From CAWEHT01 sp963808455 (lineage in GTDB: Bacteria > Chloroflexota > Anaerolineae > CG2-30-64-16), in contig CAWEHT010000193.1 in the NCBI GenBank assembly GCA_963808455.1, positions 1-15,116 of the forward strand: 15,116 nucleotides of DNA. Reading direction: 5' to 3'. Below the pieces are notes generated by a model, which worked only from the letters and a program-made list of their open reading frames with translations, searched no databases and was not told where the DNA came from. Both the position numbers and the translations under genes were made by a program. The number at the start of each line of letters is the position of its first letter. Positions within the stretch are counted from its first letter, which is position 1. Below are positions 7,320-15,116 of this stretch, one piece after another.

Positions 7320-7768
7320 CGACGCGAGGGGCGTGTGGATCAGCGAAACACGAAGCGCGGGGGCGTTTGGATCACGAAGCACGCGGGGGCGTTTGGATCA
7401 CGAAACACGCGAAACGACGCGAAACGCACGAAACGCGAAGTCGCGAAGCGTGAGGCGCGCGAGGGCGCGGCGCACGTTGGCCGCGGGGATTGGGCCGCGA
7501 AGCGCGGGGGGCGTTTGGAACACGAAGACACGAAGCAGAGCGAAGCGCACGAAGCGTTTGGAACACGAAGACACGAAGCGGAGCGAAGCGCACGAAACGC
7601 GAAGTCGCGAAGCGTGAGGCGCGCGAGGGGCGGGGCGTACGTTGGCTGCGGGAGCGCGGGGAGCGTTTGGATCGCGAAACGCGAGGGGCGTCTGGATCGC
7701 GAAACACGCGAAACGACGCGAAACGCACAAAACGCGAAGCGCGCGAAGTGTGAGGCGCGCGAGGGCGG
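7320..7768. repeat. Second block of CACGAAG-family repeats
   Basis: Degenerate direct repeats of GTTTGGATCACGAA, ACACGCGAAACGACGCGAAA and ACGAAGCGGAGCGAAGCGCA fill this interval on the plus strand. A 40-bp segment at 7426-7465 recurs perfectly at 7590-7629, and a third, diverged copy is at 7725-7765; all end in GTGAGGCGCGCGAGGG. The GTTTGGA(T/C)CACGAAG core is the same as in the block before the transporter locus. All frames through it are low-complexity Lys/Arg/Thr-rich, so predicted proteins here should be discarded. 7769-7889 holds no supported gene. Confidence 0.75.
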
Positions 7769-7902
7769 GGCGGGGCCTCTCGAGGGCGGGGACTCGGGGT
7801 GGCCTTGCAGGGCGGGTTGGCCGGCTGCCAGCGCCGGACATTGGCAAGCCCCGAAATCGTGCGAGCGGAAGCCATGAGCTGCCCCCGCAGGGAGGCCAGA
7901 CC

Positions 7903-8400
7903 ATGTTCGAGCCCCAGAATCTGTTTCAAAACATCATGACTTTGATCATGTCTCCCTTCGTGATCATCGTGCTGGTGCTCATCCTCGTGATGGCCAGGAG
8001 CGTGTACAAGGCGCGCGCCAGCGCCCGCTGGCCGGCGACCTCAGGGCGCGTCCTTTCGGCGCGCGTGTCGGCGCGCGGTGATCTGCACGGGTCCACGATG
8101 TACGAGCCTAACGTCTGGTATGAGTACGACGTAGGCGGCCAGGCGTACCGCTGCAGCGAGATCAGCTACGGCGGGCGCGCCGCGGCCAGCTCGCCCGACT
8201 GGGCCGAGCAGATCGTGACCAGATTCCCGGCCGGCGCCGAGGTTGAGGTCTTCTACAACCCTGCCCGGCCCGAGGAGGCCATCCTGGAGCACGGGCATGG
8301 CACAGTCAATGTGGTGATCATGGCGGCCCTGATCCTGGTGGAGCTGATGCTGGTGGGGCTGATCGTGTGGACCCAGGTGAGGGCATCGTCGCCGGGCTGA
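7903..8400 (+). CDS. DUF3592 domain membrane protein
   Basis: Protein of 165 residues with the DUF3592 layout. An N-terminal membrane helix at ~14-32 (SPFVIIVLVLILVMARSV) is followed by WPATSGRVLSARVSARGD, then YEPNVWYEYDVGGQAYRC, a Gly/Ser loop, FPAGAEVEVFYNPARPEEAI and a C-terminal helix (VNVVIMAALILVELMLVGLI). The central part is expected to be a small beta domain between two membrane anchors. The start is ATG at 7903 with GGGAGG at 7890-7895; an ATG at 7873-7875 is out of this frame. The biochemical role of the family is unknown. The gene stands alone and is intact. Confidence 0.82.
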   Translation: MFEPQNLFQNIMTLIMSPFVIIVLVLILVMARSVYKARASARWPATSGRVLSARVSARGDLHGSTMYEPNVWYEYDVGGQAYRCSEISYGGRAAASSPDWAEQIVTRFPAGAEVEVFYNPARPEEAILEHGHGTVNVVIMAALILVELMLVGLIVWTQVRASSPG

Positions 8401-8624
8401 AGGGCTGTTTGCAAAAGACTGTAGATGTGCGGTGGCAGGCCCAGCTCATCAAGCAGCGGTTCTACCGCGCCCAGGTCGAGCGTCCGGATATCCTGCGCGG
8501 TGCCGTTCAGCAGGACCGGCTGGATGCGCCGTTGCCTCTGAAAAGGATCGGCCATGTCCACGGCCTCGGTGCCCCGTGCGACGTGCCGCGGCGGCCTGGT
8601 GCGCATTCTACCTTGCTCCAGCAT
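8401..8624 (-). CDS. Possible small hypothetical protein, convergent with DUF3592 gene
   Basis: ATG at 8622-8624 on the minus strand is preceded by AAGGAGG six bases upstream, one of the best ribosome sites in the window. The product begins MLEQGRMRTRPPRHVARGTE and includes LDLGAVEPLLDELGLPPHIY, then SLLQTALQPGDDALTWV, which looks like real amphipathic protein. The frame stays open to 8253 but that part is antisense to the DUF3592 membrane helix and reads Ser/Thr-rich, so the true end is unclear (a lost stop or another indel). No family recognised. The rest of 8625-8900 has no supported gene. Confidence 0.35.
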
Positions 8625-9027
8625 GCCGGGCCTCCTTCTGGCGTGGGTCGATGCGCTGGCTCCCGCCGACTATACATCCGTGTCGGCGGCGCGCCATGAA
8701 CAGGGCCCCCGCGATGCCGGCGATCTTCCTGCATGGCTCCATTTTCGTTCTCCACGGCTATGGAATGTGGGCGCGCTGCTCTAATCCTTCGGCCTTGAGC
8801 ACACCCTGCAGGAGAGCTTTCCAGGAACACCAGAACCATGAACAGTACGACGCAACGGCTTCTGATGCCCGCTGCTATGCCGTTCACGGCAAACCTGTGC
8901 ATCAGAACTGCCCGAGTTAAAGGTACAATCGCAGGCACACAAAGAAACAAGAACGCCTAGTTCAAGTCCGAGCCTGTGCAACGAGTGTTGCACGAAGAAC
9001 GTCCGCTAGCCGAGAGCGCCTCTGAGC

Positions 9028-9054
9028 GCGGAATCTGCCTAAACGAGATTCCGC
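9028..9054 (+). other. Hairpin in the leader of the ATPase/DUF4276 pair
   Basis: GCGGAATC (9028-9035) and GATTCCGC (9047-9054) form an 8-bp stem with an 11-nt loop, ~58 bases before the ATPase start. A second hairpin, GTGCAAC-GAGT-GTTGCAC, is at 8976-8993. Neither is followed by a T run. The interval 8900-9100 is more AT-rich than the flanks and may hold the promoter (TACAAT at 8924-8929 is a possible -10, without a good -35). Confidence 0.4.
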
Positions 9055-9101
9055 ATTGGACGGCCACGGCACGGAAAGGACTGTTCACTGTGTTCAGCTA
9101 T

Positions 9102-9106
9102 GGAGG
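9102..9106 (+). promoter_or_regulatory. Ribosome binding site favouring GTG start at 9112
   Basis: GGAGG is five bases before GTG 9112 and overlaps the codons after ATG 9100. The ATG itself has only GGAAAGGA ~20 bases upstream, too far for normal use, so GTG 9112 is preferred. Confidence 0.55.
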
Positions 9107-9111
9107 CAAGT

Positions 9112-10320
9112 GTGGAGAAGTTGGTTCAGCTGGATGTAAAGAGGTTTCGTTCACTCTACGACATAAGTTGGACGCCAGGCGACATCAATGTGGTCATTGG
9201 TGCAAATGGTAGCGGAAAGTCAAATTTGCTCAAGGTGCTTGAACTACTCGCTGTTTCTGCGCGAGGTGCGCTGGGAAAGTATGTCCAACGTGAGGGAGGA
9301 ATCGAGCCCCTAGTCTGGGATGGCCAGGAGCCCCGGATTTCGTTTCTTGTCAGGACCGCCCCTGCTGGCATCGCGGGGCGAGACCCTGAGTCAGAGCGTC
9401 GCAGTTTGACCTATCAGCTGGAGTTGCTGCGACTAGGCCTTACTAGCGCGTACCGTATCGAGCATGAGCTTCTCGGCAACTACTATCGCGTAGTAACCGG
9501 CGAGAAGGATCAACCAATGAAGTACCTGGAGCGCACGCCGCGCAACGCGGTGGTGTTCGATGCACGGGAGAGGAGATTGGATGCGCCTGAAGAAGCCGTG
9601 CCGGAGGAAGAAACTTTGCTCTCACTGGCCTCGGGTCCATTCGCGGCGAACCGAACTATCTCCTACTTCCAGAACGAGTTGGCGAACTGGCGGGTCTATC
9701 AGGACTTCCAGGTCCATCGCGAGGCCCCCGTACGGCAACCCACGCTCGCGCGCTCGGAAACCTCCGTGGCCCCTGACGGCTCCAACTTGATCTCGGTCCT
9801 CCACACATTGTATTCCAGCAGCCGTGACTTCAAACGAGACGTCAACGCGGCCATGAAGGTCGCCTTCGGAGACGACTTCGATGAGTTGATCTTTCCTCCA
9901 GCCGCCGACCAGCGGATTCAGCTCCGCGTACGCTGGAAGAGCCTGCAGCGCGAACAAACGGCTGCGGACCTTTCGGACGGGACGTTACGCTTCCTATTCT
10001 TGCTTGCTATCCTGGTCAATCCAACGCCTCCTGCGCTAATCGCCATTGACGAGCCGGAGACGGGCCTCCACCCCTCCATGTTACCGATTGTCGCAGAACA
10101 CGCCGTAGATACCGCCCTCAGGTCGCAGGTAATCCTGACAACGCACTCTGCCGAGTTTCTAGATGCTTTTGGCGATGCTCGGCCCACGACGATTGTTGCG
10201 CAGTGGCAGGAAGGACGCACCCATCTGCAAATGCTCCCCGACGAGGCGCTCGACTACTGGCTCAAGAAGTACACCCTGGGCCGCTTGTATCGTAGCGGCG
10301 AGTTGGAGGCGCTGGCGTGA
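9112..10320 (+). CDS. AAA family ATPase (RecF/OLD-like), paired with DUF4276
   Basis: Soluble P-loop ATPase of 402 residues (406 if ATG 9100 is used). Walker A GANGSGKS is at 30-37, preceded by DVKRFRSLYDISWTPGDINV as in RecF/SMC/OLD-type ATPases. The middle holds a long insert, ~60-270, without a known domain. A signature-like LSDGTLRFLFLLAIL is at 287-301, Walker B LIAIDEPETGLHP has D313 and E314, and the switch His is 345 in ILTTHSAEFLDAF. This is the AAA_21/AAA_15 layout: an ABC-type head without membrane parts. Its GTGA stop/start overlap with the next gene indicates coupled translation. Relatives paired with TOPRIM-like partners (AbiLi, AriA of PARIS, OLD) act in phage defence; a defence role here is inferred. 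Codons are less GC-biased than in the transporter genes, suggesting transfer. Intact. Confidence 0.88.
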   Translation: MEKLVQLDVKRFRSLYDISWTPGDINVVIGANGSGKSNLLKVLELLAVSARGALGKYVQREGGIEPLVWDGQEPRISFLVRTAPAGIAGRDPESERRSLTYQLELLRLGLTSAYRIEHELLGNYYRVVTGEKDQPMKYLERTPRNAVVFDARERRLDAPEEAVPEEETLLSLASGPFAANRTISYFQNELANWRVYQDFQVHREAPVRQPTLARSETSVAPDGSNLISVLHTLYSSSRDFKRDVNAAMKVAFGDDFDELIFPPAADQRIQLRVRWKSLQREQTAADLSDGTLRFLFLLAILVNPTPPALIAIDEPETGLHPSMLPIVAEHAVDTALRSQVILTTHSAEFLDAFGDARPTTIVAQWQEGRTHLQMLPDEALDYWLKKYTLGRLYRSGELEALA

Positions 10321-10944
10321 AGTTCGTGATGATGGTGGAGGGTTACACTGAGCAAAAGGTCATTCCCGCGTTCTTGAAGCGTTGGCTAAATCCCCGCCTC
10401 AGCCAGCGGGTGGGGATCCAGATAGTGCGCTTCGAGGGTTGGCCTCAATTGGTTGACGATATGCCGAGCAGAGCCCTGGCGTACCTGGCCAGCCCGCAGT
10501 CCACCGAAATCATCGCCGTGATTGCCTTGTTGGACCTCGTATGGGCCCACGTTCTATCCGGCCCACCTGGATACCGTCGAGGAGCGCTTGGCCTGGGCAA
10601 CCAGAACTATCGAGAGCAAGATCTGCAGTGAACGTTTCAGGCTTTTCTTTGCTGTGCATGAATTGGAAGCTTGGCTTCTGAGCGACCCCGGGCTGTTTCC
10701 AGCACCGATCAGAAAGGCCTTGCCGGTTCAGACACAAGAGCCCGAGACAGTGGACTTTGATGAGCCGCCCGCCAGATTGCTCGCACGGTTGTACAGAGCA
10801 AAGTCAGGGCGAACCTACAAGAAGCTGGTAGACGGTACGGGCCTATTCGATAAGCTCGATCCGCAAGCGGTTTACGACAAGTGCCCTCATTTCAAGCAAA
10901 TGATTGAGGAAATGCTGGAACTGGCAAGAAAGGCAGGCTTATGA
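10317..10944 (+). CDS. DUF4276 family protein (one frameshift)
   Basis: About 208 residues when read across one break, the usual DUF4276 length. It starts with GTG at 10317 inside the ATPase stop (GTGA), with GGAGG at 10305-10309. The N-terminus has VEGYTE (E8, E12), like the first acidic motif of TOPRIM-type domains. A further Asp follows in ALLDLYGPTFYP. Then come HELEAWLLSDPGLF (H114, E115, E117), the family's central motif, and the tail YKKLVDGTGLFDKLDP / KCPHFKQMIEEM. The break lies near 10537: CTCGTATGGG has one surplus base, and without it LLDL joins YGPTFYP. The ancestral frame is otherwise clean. The family often lies beside AAA ATPases; a nuclease or effector role is plausible by analogy with RloB/DUF4435 partners but is not shown here. 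Confidence 0.85.
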
Positions 10945-10971
10945 GCCAAAGGGGCCTGGGGTTATGGGCCG

Positions 10972-11184
10972 ATCTATTCGGCCAGAGCGATCGCGCGTGA
11001 GAAGCGGGTCAAGGGTTGCCTGCGCTCGAAGAAGGTGGCGCTGATCCGGTTCGTCAATCCGTTCTGGGGCGATCTGAGCAGCGGATGGTTCGAGGGCTGC
11101 GACGTGCAGGGCCGCGAGCGGCTGGGGTGTAGGATGCGCGGAAGCGATGGCTTCTGCACGCCCTGGATCGCCGGCCCTGCCTGA
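10972..11184 (+). pseudogene. GIY-YIG nuclease C-terminal remnant
   Basis: Directly after the DUF4276 stop and in the same frame is IYSARAIAREKRVKGCLRSK, then KVALIRFVNPFWGDLSSGWF. This matches the conserved C-terminal part of small GIY-YIG endonucleases (AIAREKQLKGW..KKIALIE..NP.W.DLS), including the Glu of the AREK motif. The N-terminal GIY-YIG part is absent, there is no start codon or ribosome site, and beyond GWFEG the sequence is unrelated down to TGA at 11182-11184. It is a 5'-truncated fragment. 11185-11462 holds no supported gene. Confidence 0.7.
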
Positions 11185-11462
11185 CTGGGCGGCGGCTGCC
11201 TACCGATTTCCGGCGTTGGTCCAATGGTTGGGGCTTTCTGCGCGCGGCGTTGGCAGAGCGGGGCCTGGGGCGCATGACATAGGAAGTTCCCCCGCATACC
11301 CGGTCATGGGGACGCCTTATACCGGTCTATGCATGCCCCCACGTAGGAAACAGGGGAAAGCGCCCGGCCATACGGGGTGCTGCGGCGAACGGTGCAACCA
11401 GCGCGGGCCGGCGCTCGAACCCCGGCGTGGGTTCCCACCCGAGTACGCATAAGTAGGTTTCC

Positions 11463-11612
11463 ATGAGCCCAAAGAAGGAGGCGCAGAAGCCCGCCGAGGG
11501 CAGCACGGCCATTGGCGAGAAGGTCGAGGGATTCACGGACGAGGAACGCGGGGCGATGAAAGAGCGCCTCGGTGAGCTGAAGGCTGCTCTGGCTCGCCGC
11601 TTTCCAGGGTGA
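11463..11612 (+). pseudogene. N-terminal fragment of a YdhG/DUF1801-like (iron-chaperone-type) protein
   Basis: ATG at 11463 begins MSPKKEAQKPAEGSTAIGEK, then VEGFTDEERGAMKERLGELK, AALARR and a stop at 11610-11612. The charged start with GF(S/T)DEERAAMKER.KELKA is typical of the first ~45 residues of proteins of ~140 residues in the DUF1801/YdhG family. The whole YdhG domain is missing: at about 11600 the sequence switches to the antisense of a chemotaxis receptor. So this is a 3'-truncated scrap, not a 49-residue gene. Confidence 0.55.
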
Positions 11613-12066
11613 AGGCTTGCACAGCCTCCCGCAAGGTGGTGGCCAGACCGGCGAGTTTTTGCGCGGACGTGGAGACTTCGTGCACGCCGGCGGCCAGTTC
11701 CTCGGCTGTGGCCGAGACTTCCCGGACAGATGCCGAACTCCTCTCGGCGGTGGCGGCTATCGACGCGATAGCCTGGACCACCTCCCCGATGCTCGCCGTC
11801 ATCTCCTGCGTTGCTGTTGCGTTCCCGTCGCCGACGGCGGTTGCCACACCCAACGCCTCGACGACTTGCCCGGCTAACGCCTGGCTCTGGCCCGCAGAAG
11901 TGTGGATGCCGACCACATCTCGATTGTTCTCTTCGGTCAGCTCTGCGAACGCCTGGGCCAGGGCTCTGCGGATGCACACACCGCCGGCCACGTGGTAGGG
12001 ACCCGTGAGAAGAAGCAGTGCGCTGTGCGAAAGTTGGGGAAGACTTGCGCGGGCCATCCCTATCAC
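11600..12066 (-). pseudogene. Methyl-accepting chemotaxis protein C-terminal fragment
   Basis: Read from the minus strand, residues after ALAQAFAELTEENNRD include NATATQEMTASIGEVVQAIA, then SIAATAERSSASVREVSATA, EELAAGVHEVSTSAQKLAGL and ATTLREAVQAF. This is the distal coiled-coil arm of a receptor signalling domain. The conserved hairpin tip that contacts CheA/CheW is not present, nor any sensor or membrane part. A GTG at 12064-12066 could start an ORF of ~177 codons, but the first ~40 residues are not receptor-like. I judge it a fragment joined to the YdhG-like scrap at ~11600. Confidence 0.6.
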
Positions 12067-12114
12067 TTAGAATGACCGGACGGTTGGGGAACAAAGCATT
12101 CCGGGGGTGGTAAC

Positions 12115-15100
12115 TTGCCAAAACCGGCTCGATATCTGCTGGCCTGGGCCGCTGAACAAAATGCCTACGAACTGCGTGAGGGCACTCGCGTCTCGCCCAT
12201 GTTCGCTGCCGACTGGGCAAACTGGCTGGACGACCATGACTCATTTTCATTCAAGGGCCGCCTGGGGCGGTTGAGCTTGCTGAAAGAGCGGCGTAAGGCC
12301 GGGCCAGGCTATTGGTACGCCTATCGCCGCCAGGGCGAGCACACCGCTAAGCGCTACGCCGGGCGTTCGGGTGAGCTTACGTTTGCGCGGTTGGAGGCGT
12401 TGGCGCAGGCGCTGGCGGCTCACGACGGGCTGCCCGTTGTTCCCCAACCCGAGGCCGGGGTGACAGCCCATGAGGACGACAATCGGTTTGCCCCGCCGGA
12501 ATCTTTGCTGGTGTCCAAGCTCCAGCTACCGCACCTGCACAGCTCGTTAGTGCGACGCACACGCCTGCTGGCCCAGCTTGACGCCGGACGCGAGGGTAAG
12601 CTGATCGTGGTCAGCGCTCCCGCCGGATTCGGTAAAACCACCCTGGTGCGTCAATGGCTGGACGAGTCAGCACAGCAGGGCACAGCGCCTGCCGTGGCCT
12701 GGCTATCCCTGGATCAGGGCGACAATGACCCCCTGCGTTTCTGGCGCTACCTGATCGCTGCCTGCCGCATTTTCGACTCCGCCGTCGGTTTGCAATCCCT
12801 GGCCTTGCTGGAGTCACGCATCTCGCTCAGATCGCCGATGGAGATGATCATGACGGCCTTCGTCAACGAGCTGACCCAGACCCGGCGCAAAGGTATCCTT
12901 GTACTGGAAGACTACCACGTCATTACGGCACCGCTGATCCATGAAGCGGTCGTTTTTTTGCTCGACCACTTGCCGCCGCACTTCCTGCTGCTGCTGATCA
13001 CGCGCACCAATCCGCCACTGCCGGTGGCCCGCTTACGCGCCGCCGGCGAGTTGACGGAGATCGAGGCTCCCGATTTGCGTTTTACGGAAGCGGAGACGGT
13101 GACGTTCTTGCAGCAGGCCGCCGCCCTGGCTTTGCCACCTGCCGAAATGGCCCAGGTTGTGTCGCGCATCGAGGGCTGGGCGGCGGGGCTGCGTCTGCTG
13201 GCGTTGGCGCTTCAGGGGCGACAGGAGGCGGGTGCGCTTAGCCTTGTCCTGGCGAATTTCGTGGCAGGGCGGCGCGGCATTGGGGACTATTTTGTGGCCG
13301 AGGTGCTGAATCATCAGCCCGCACCGCTGCAACTGTTCCTGTTGCAAACCAGCTTCCTCGGTAGCCTGACCGCCTCGCTGTGCGACAGTGTCACCGAGCG
13401 CGACAATAGCCAGGCGCTGCTCGAGCTGTTGGAGCAGGCTAACCTGTTCCTCGAGCCACTGGATGCGTCTGGTCTCTGGTATCGCTACCACGCACTTTTC
13501 GCGACGGCGATGCAGGGCGAGGCGCGGCGTCGATTGGGCGAGACGGCCGTGCGCGACCTGTTGGAGCGTGCCGGACGTTGGTACGAAGCGCACGCCATGT
13601 CGAGCGAGGCCATCGAGGCCGCCTTCGCCACCGAGGACATGCAGCGTGCCGCCGACCTGATCGAGACGGTGGCCGAGCGGAATTCAGCTTTGAATCGTCG
13701 GCGATGATCGGCCCGCTGCGGCCCTACATCTTGCAAGTTTGGCTAACCCGGCTGCCGCAAACCACGCTGGACGAATACCCGCTGCTCAATATGGCCCTGG
13801 CCATCGCGATGATCTTCACCAATGTCGTGGAAATGAAACCCATAAGCATTAGCATGGTGAGCCAGGTCAACCTCTTGCTGGTCAAGGCCGAGCGCGGTTT
13901 CAAAGCCGCCGGCGAAACAGGTCACCTGGGCCAGTCGTATGCTTTTCGTGCGTTGCTGTTCAGATTACAGGGTGAGGTCATGGCAGGGGTGAGCCGGGCC
14001 AGGGCCGCGCTGGACCTGCTGCCGCCGATAAGAGTTAAATTGGCGCAGCACCTGCCTATCCATGCTGGGCTTAGGAGAAGAAAATAGCGGCCATCTCGGC
14101 AGCGCGGCCGCCCGATATGCGGAAGCTAACGCCCTATGCGAGGCGCTCGGCAATCGGCCATTCGCCCGTGGCAATACCGCCATGCTGGGCTGGATCCATC
14201 TGGAACAAAACGAACTGCGCCACGCCGCAACGCTGTTCCGCCAGATACTCACCGAAGCCAGGGCCATCGGCGACCTGGACGATGTGGCTCGCACCCTGCA
14301 TGGGTTGGCCGAAATCGCTCTATGCTGGAATGACCTGGACGCTGCCTGGGCACAGGCTCAGGAGGTTATCGAGGTCACGCGCCAGTACCCGCACGAGCCC
14401 TCGCACGTCTATGCACAGCTGATCCTGGCCCGTGTGGAGCAGGCGCGTGGTCAAAGTGAGGCCGCGCTGGCTCGCTGCGCCGCGCTGCTGGCGGGACGAC
14501 CACCGGCTATCCTATCAACAGAAAAGCAGAACGACGCGGCTATCGCGTTCGAGCAGGCCTGCATCGCCCTGGCTGCGGGCGACCTCGATGCCGCTCAACG
14601 CTGGTGGGCCGGCCGGGTCACCAACGTAGAACAGTCACGGATCGCATGGGAACGCGAGGAGATTTTACTGGCCCGGCTGCACATGGCGGAGGGCGACCCC
14701 GGCCCAGCGGCGCAGCGGCTTGAACTGCTGCTGGCCGATGCCGAGAAGGATGGGCATTGGCGCGTTCGCGCTGGAAATGCGTGTAGCGCTGGCGCTGGCC
14801 TATGCCGCCTGCGACCAGGCAGCGAATGCGCAGCAAACCCTTGCGACCGCGCTCGTGAAGGCCCATCCCGGCGACGCCCGGCGTGTCTTTGTAGACGGGG
14901 GAAAGCCAGTAGTGGCCCTGCTGCGCGCCATTCTACCGGCGCTGGACGACAAGAATCAGGTCGCTTTCGCAAGGCACATCTTACGCGCCACCAACGAAAA
15001 TGCCCCCGGTACCCCGCCGGCTCATCTCCCTCAGCCAGCAGGAACGCCTGATGCTGCGATTGATTGCCGCCGGCAGCAGCAATGAGCAATAACACGCAAC

Positions 15101-15116
15101 CGAACCAGGTACGCCA
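12115..15116 (+). CDS. MalT-like LuxR family ATP-dependent transcriptional regulator (multiple frameshifts, partial)
   Basis: Large STAND-type regulator, ~1000 residues, running off the window. The start is TTG at 12115 (MPKPARYLLAWAAEQNAYEL) after GGGGGTGG at 12103-12110. Residues ~1-105 form an N-terminal domain with GYWYAYRRQGEHTAKRYAG and FARLEALAQAL, seen in regulators of Chloroflexi-type bacteria. The NTPase has Walker A APAGFGKT at 168-175 and Walker B GILVLEDYH (D266). WYRYHALFATAM and RAGRWYEAHAMSSEAIEAAF are typical of MalT relatives, followed by TPR-like helices. The frame changes near 13683 (FSFESSAMIGPLRPYIL continues), 14055 (MLGLGEENSGHLG), 14757 (FALEMRVALALAYAA) and 15013 (LISLSQQERLMLRLIAAGSS, the start of the LuxR helix-turn-helix). 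The first fits loss of one T from AATTTC; the other three fit one surplus base each. The inducer and target genes are unknown; no adjacent operon is visible. Confidence 0.85.

Noticed and set aside
7320..7768. CRISPR-like array
   Set aside because: Repeats are degenerate, of variable spacing and the gaps are themselves repeat-derived; there are no unique spacers and no cas genes.
8507..8950. Minus-strand 147-codon frame with a lipoprotein-like stretch (LESSPAGCAQG)
   Set aside because: The hydrophobic stretch is short and too far from the start, the rest is Arg/His/Pro-rich low complexity, and it overlaps the better-supported small frame at 8624.
8955..8995. tRNA-like TTCAAGTCC loop
   Set aside because: No acceptor or anticodon stems can be paired around it; only a 7-bp GTGCAAC hairpin is present.
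11327..12250. Minus-strand 307-codon frame
   Set aside because: Arg-rich shadow of the receptor fragment and the regulator start; no domain-like content.

Overview
The window looks like chromosomal DNA from a high-GC, probably Chloroflexota (Anaerolineae/Caldilineae-like) bacterium. This is an inference. It rests on a lipoprotein with a long Pro/Ala/Thr linker, a MalT/LuxR-type STAND regulator with a small extra N-terminal domain, and intergenic DNA full of short dispersed repeats, all of which I associate with that phylum. No rRNA, tRNA, CRISPR array or intact insertion sequence was seen.

Layout. (1) 1-648, minus strand: 5' part of a dienelactone hydrolase-type alpha/beta hydrolase, cut by the window edge and carrying one apparent frameshift. 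(2) 649-2500: about 1.9 kb without an intact gene. It holds two coding-looking scraps, a GC-rich tandem repeat, a large inverted block of 'CACGAAG' repeats and two other inverted hairpin repeat pairs. (3) 2501-7310: a four-gene ABC import locus with a good sigma70-like promoter. In order it encodes a lipoprotein solute-binding protein, permease 1, permease 2 and the ATPase. The binding protein is separated from the permeases by about 540 bp containing a perfect 40-bp palindrome and a 189-bp hairpin-rich element with imperfect terminal inverted repeats. Permease 1 and permease 2 overlap by ATGA; the ATPase follows 12 bp later. The set should import a small solute of the spermidine/iron/phosphonate type, but the substrate cannot be read from the sequence. 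(4) 7311-7800: a second block of the same 'CACGAAG' repeat family. (5) 7903-8400: a DUF3592 membrane protein. (6) 8401-9111: mostly non-coding, possibly a small minus-strand gene. (7) 9112-10944: a translationally coupled pair, an AAA/ABC-type P-loop ATPase and a DUF4276 (TOPRIM-like) protein, with less GC-biased codons than the neighbours. This is the best candidate for an anti-phage or otherwise accessory module. (8) 10945-12114: gene debris: a GIY-YIG nuclease C-terminal remnant, an N-terminal scrap of a YdhG/DUF1801-like protein and a chemotaxis-receptor C-terminal fragment. (9) 12115 to the right edge: a long MalT-like LuxR-family regulator split by at least four frame changes.

A feature of the whole window is the number of single-base frame changes: hydrolase, permease 1, ABC ATPase, DUF4276 and four or more in the regulator. 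The protein continues recognisably in another frame each time, and several sites can be explained by loss of one base from a short homopolymer. I think sequence error is more likely than decay for most of them, so those genes are listed as CDS spanning the break; true fragments are listed as pseudogenes.
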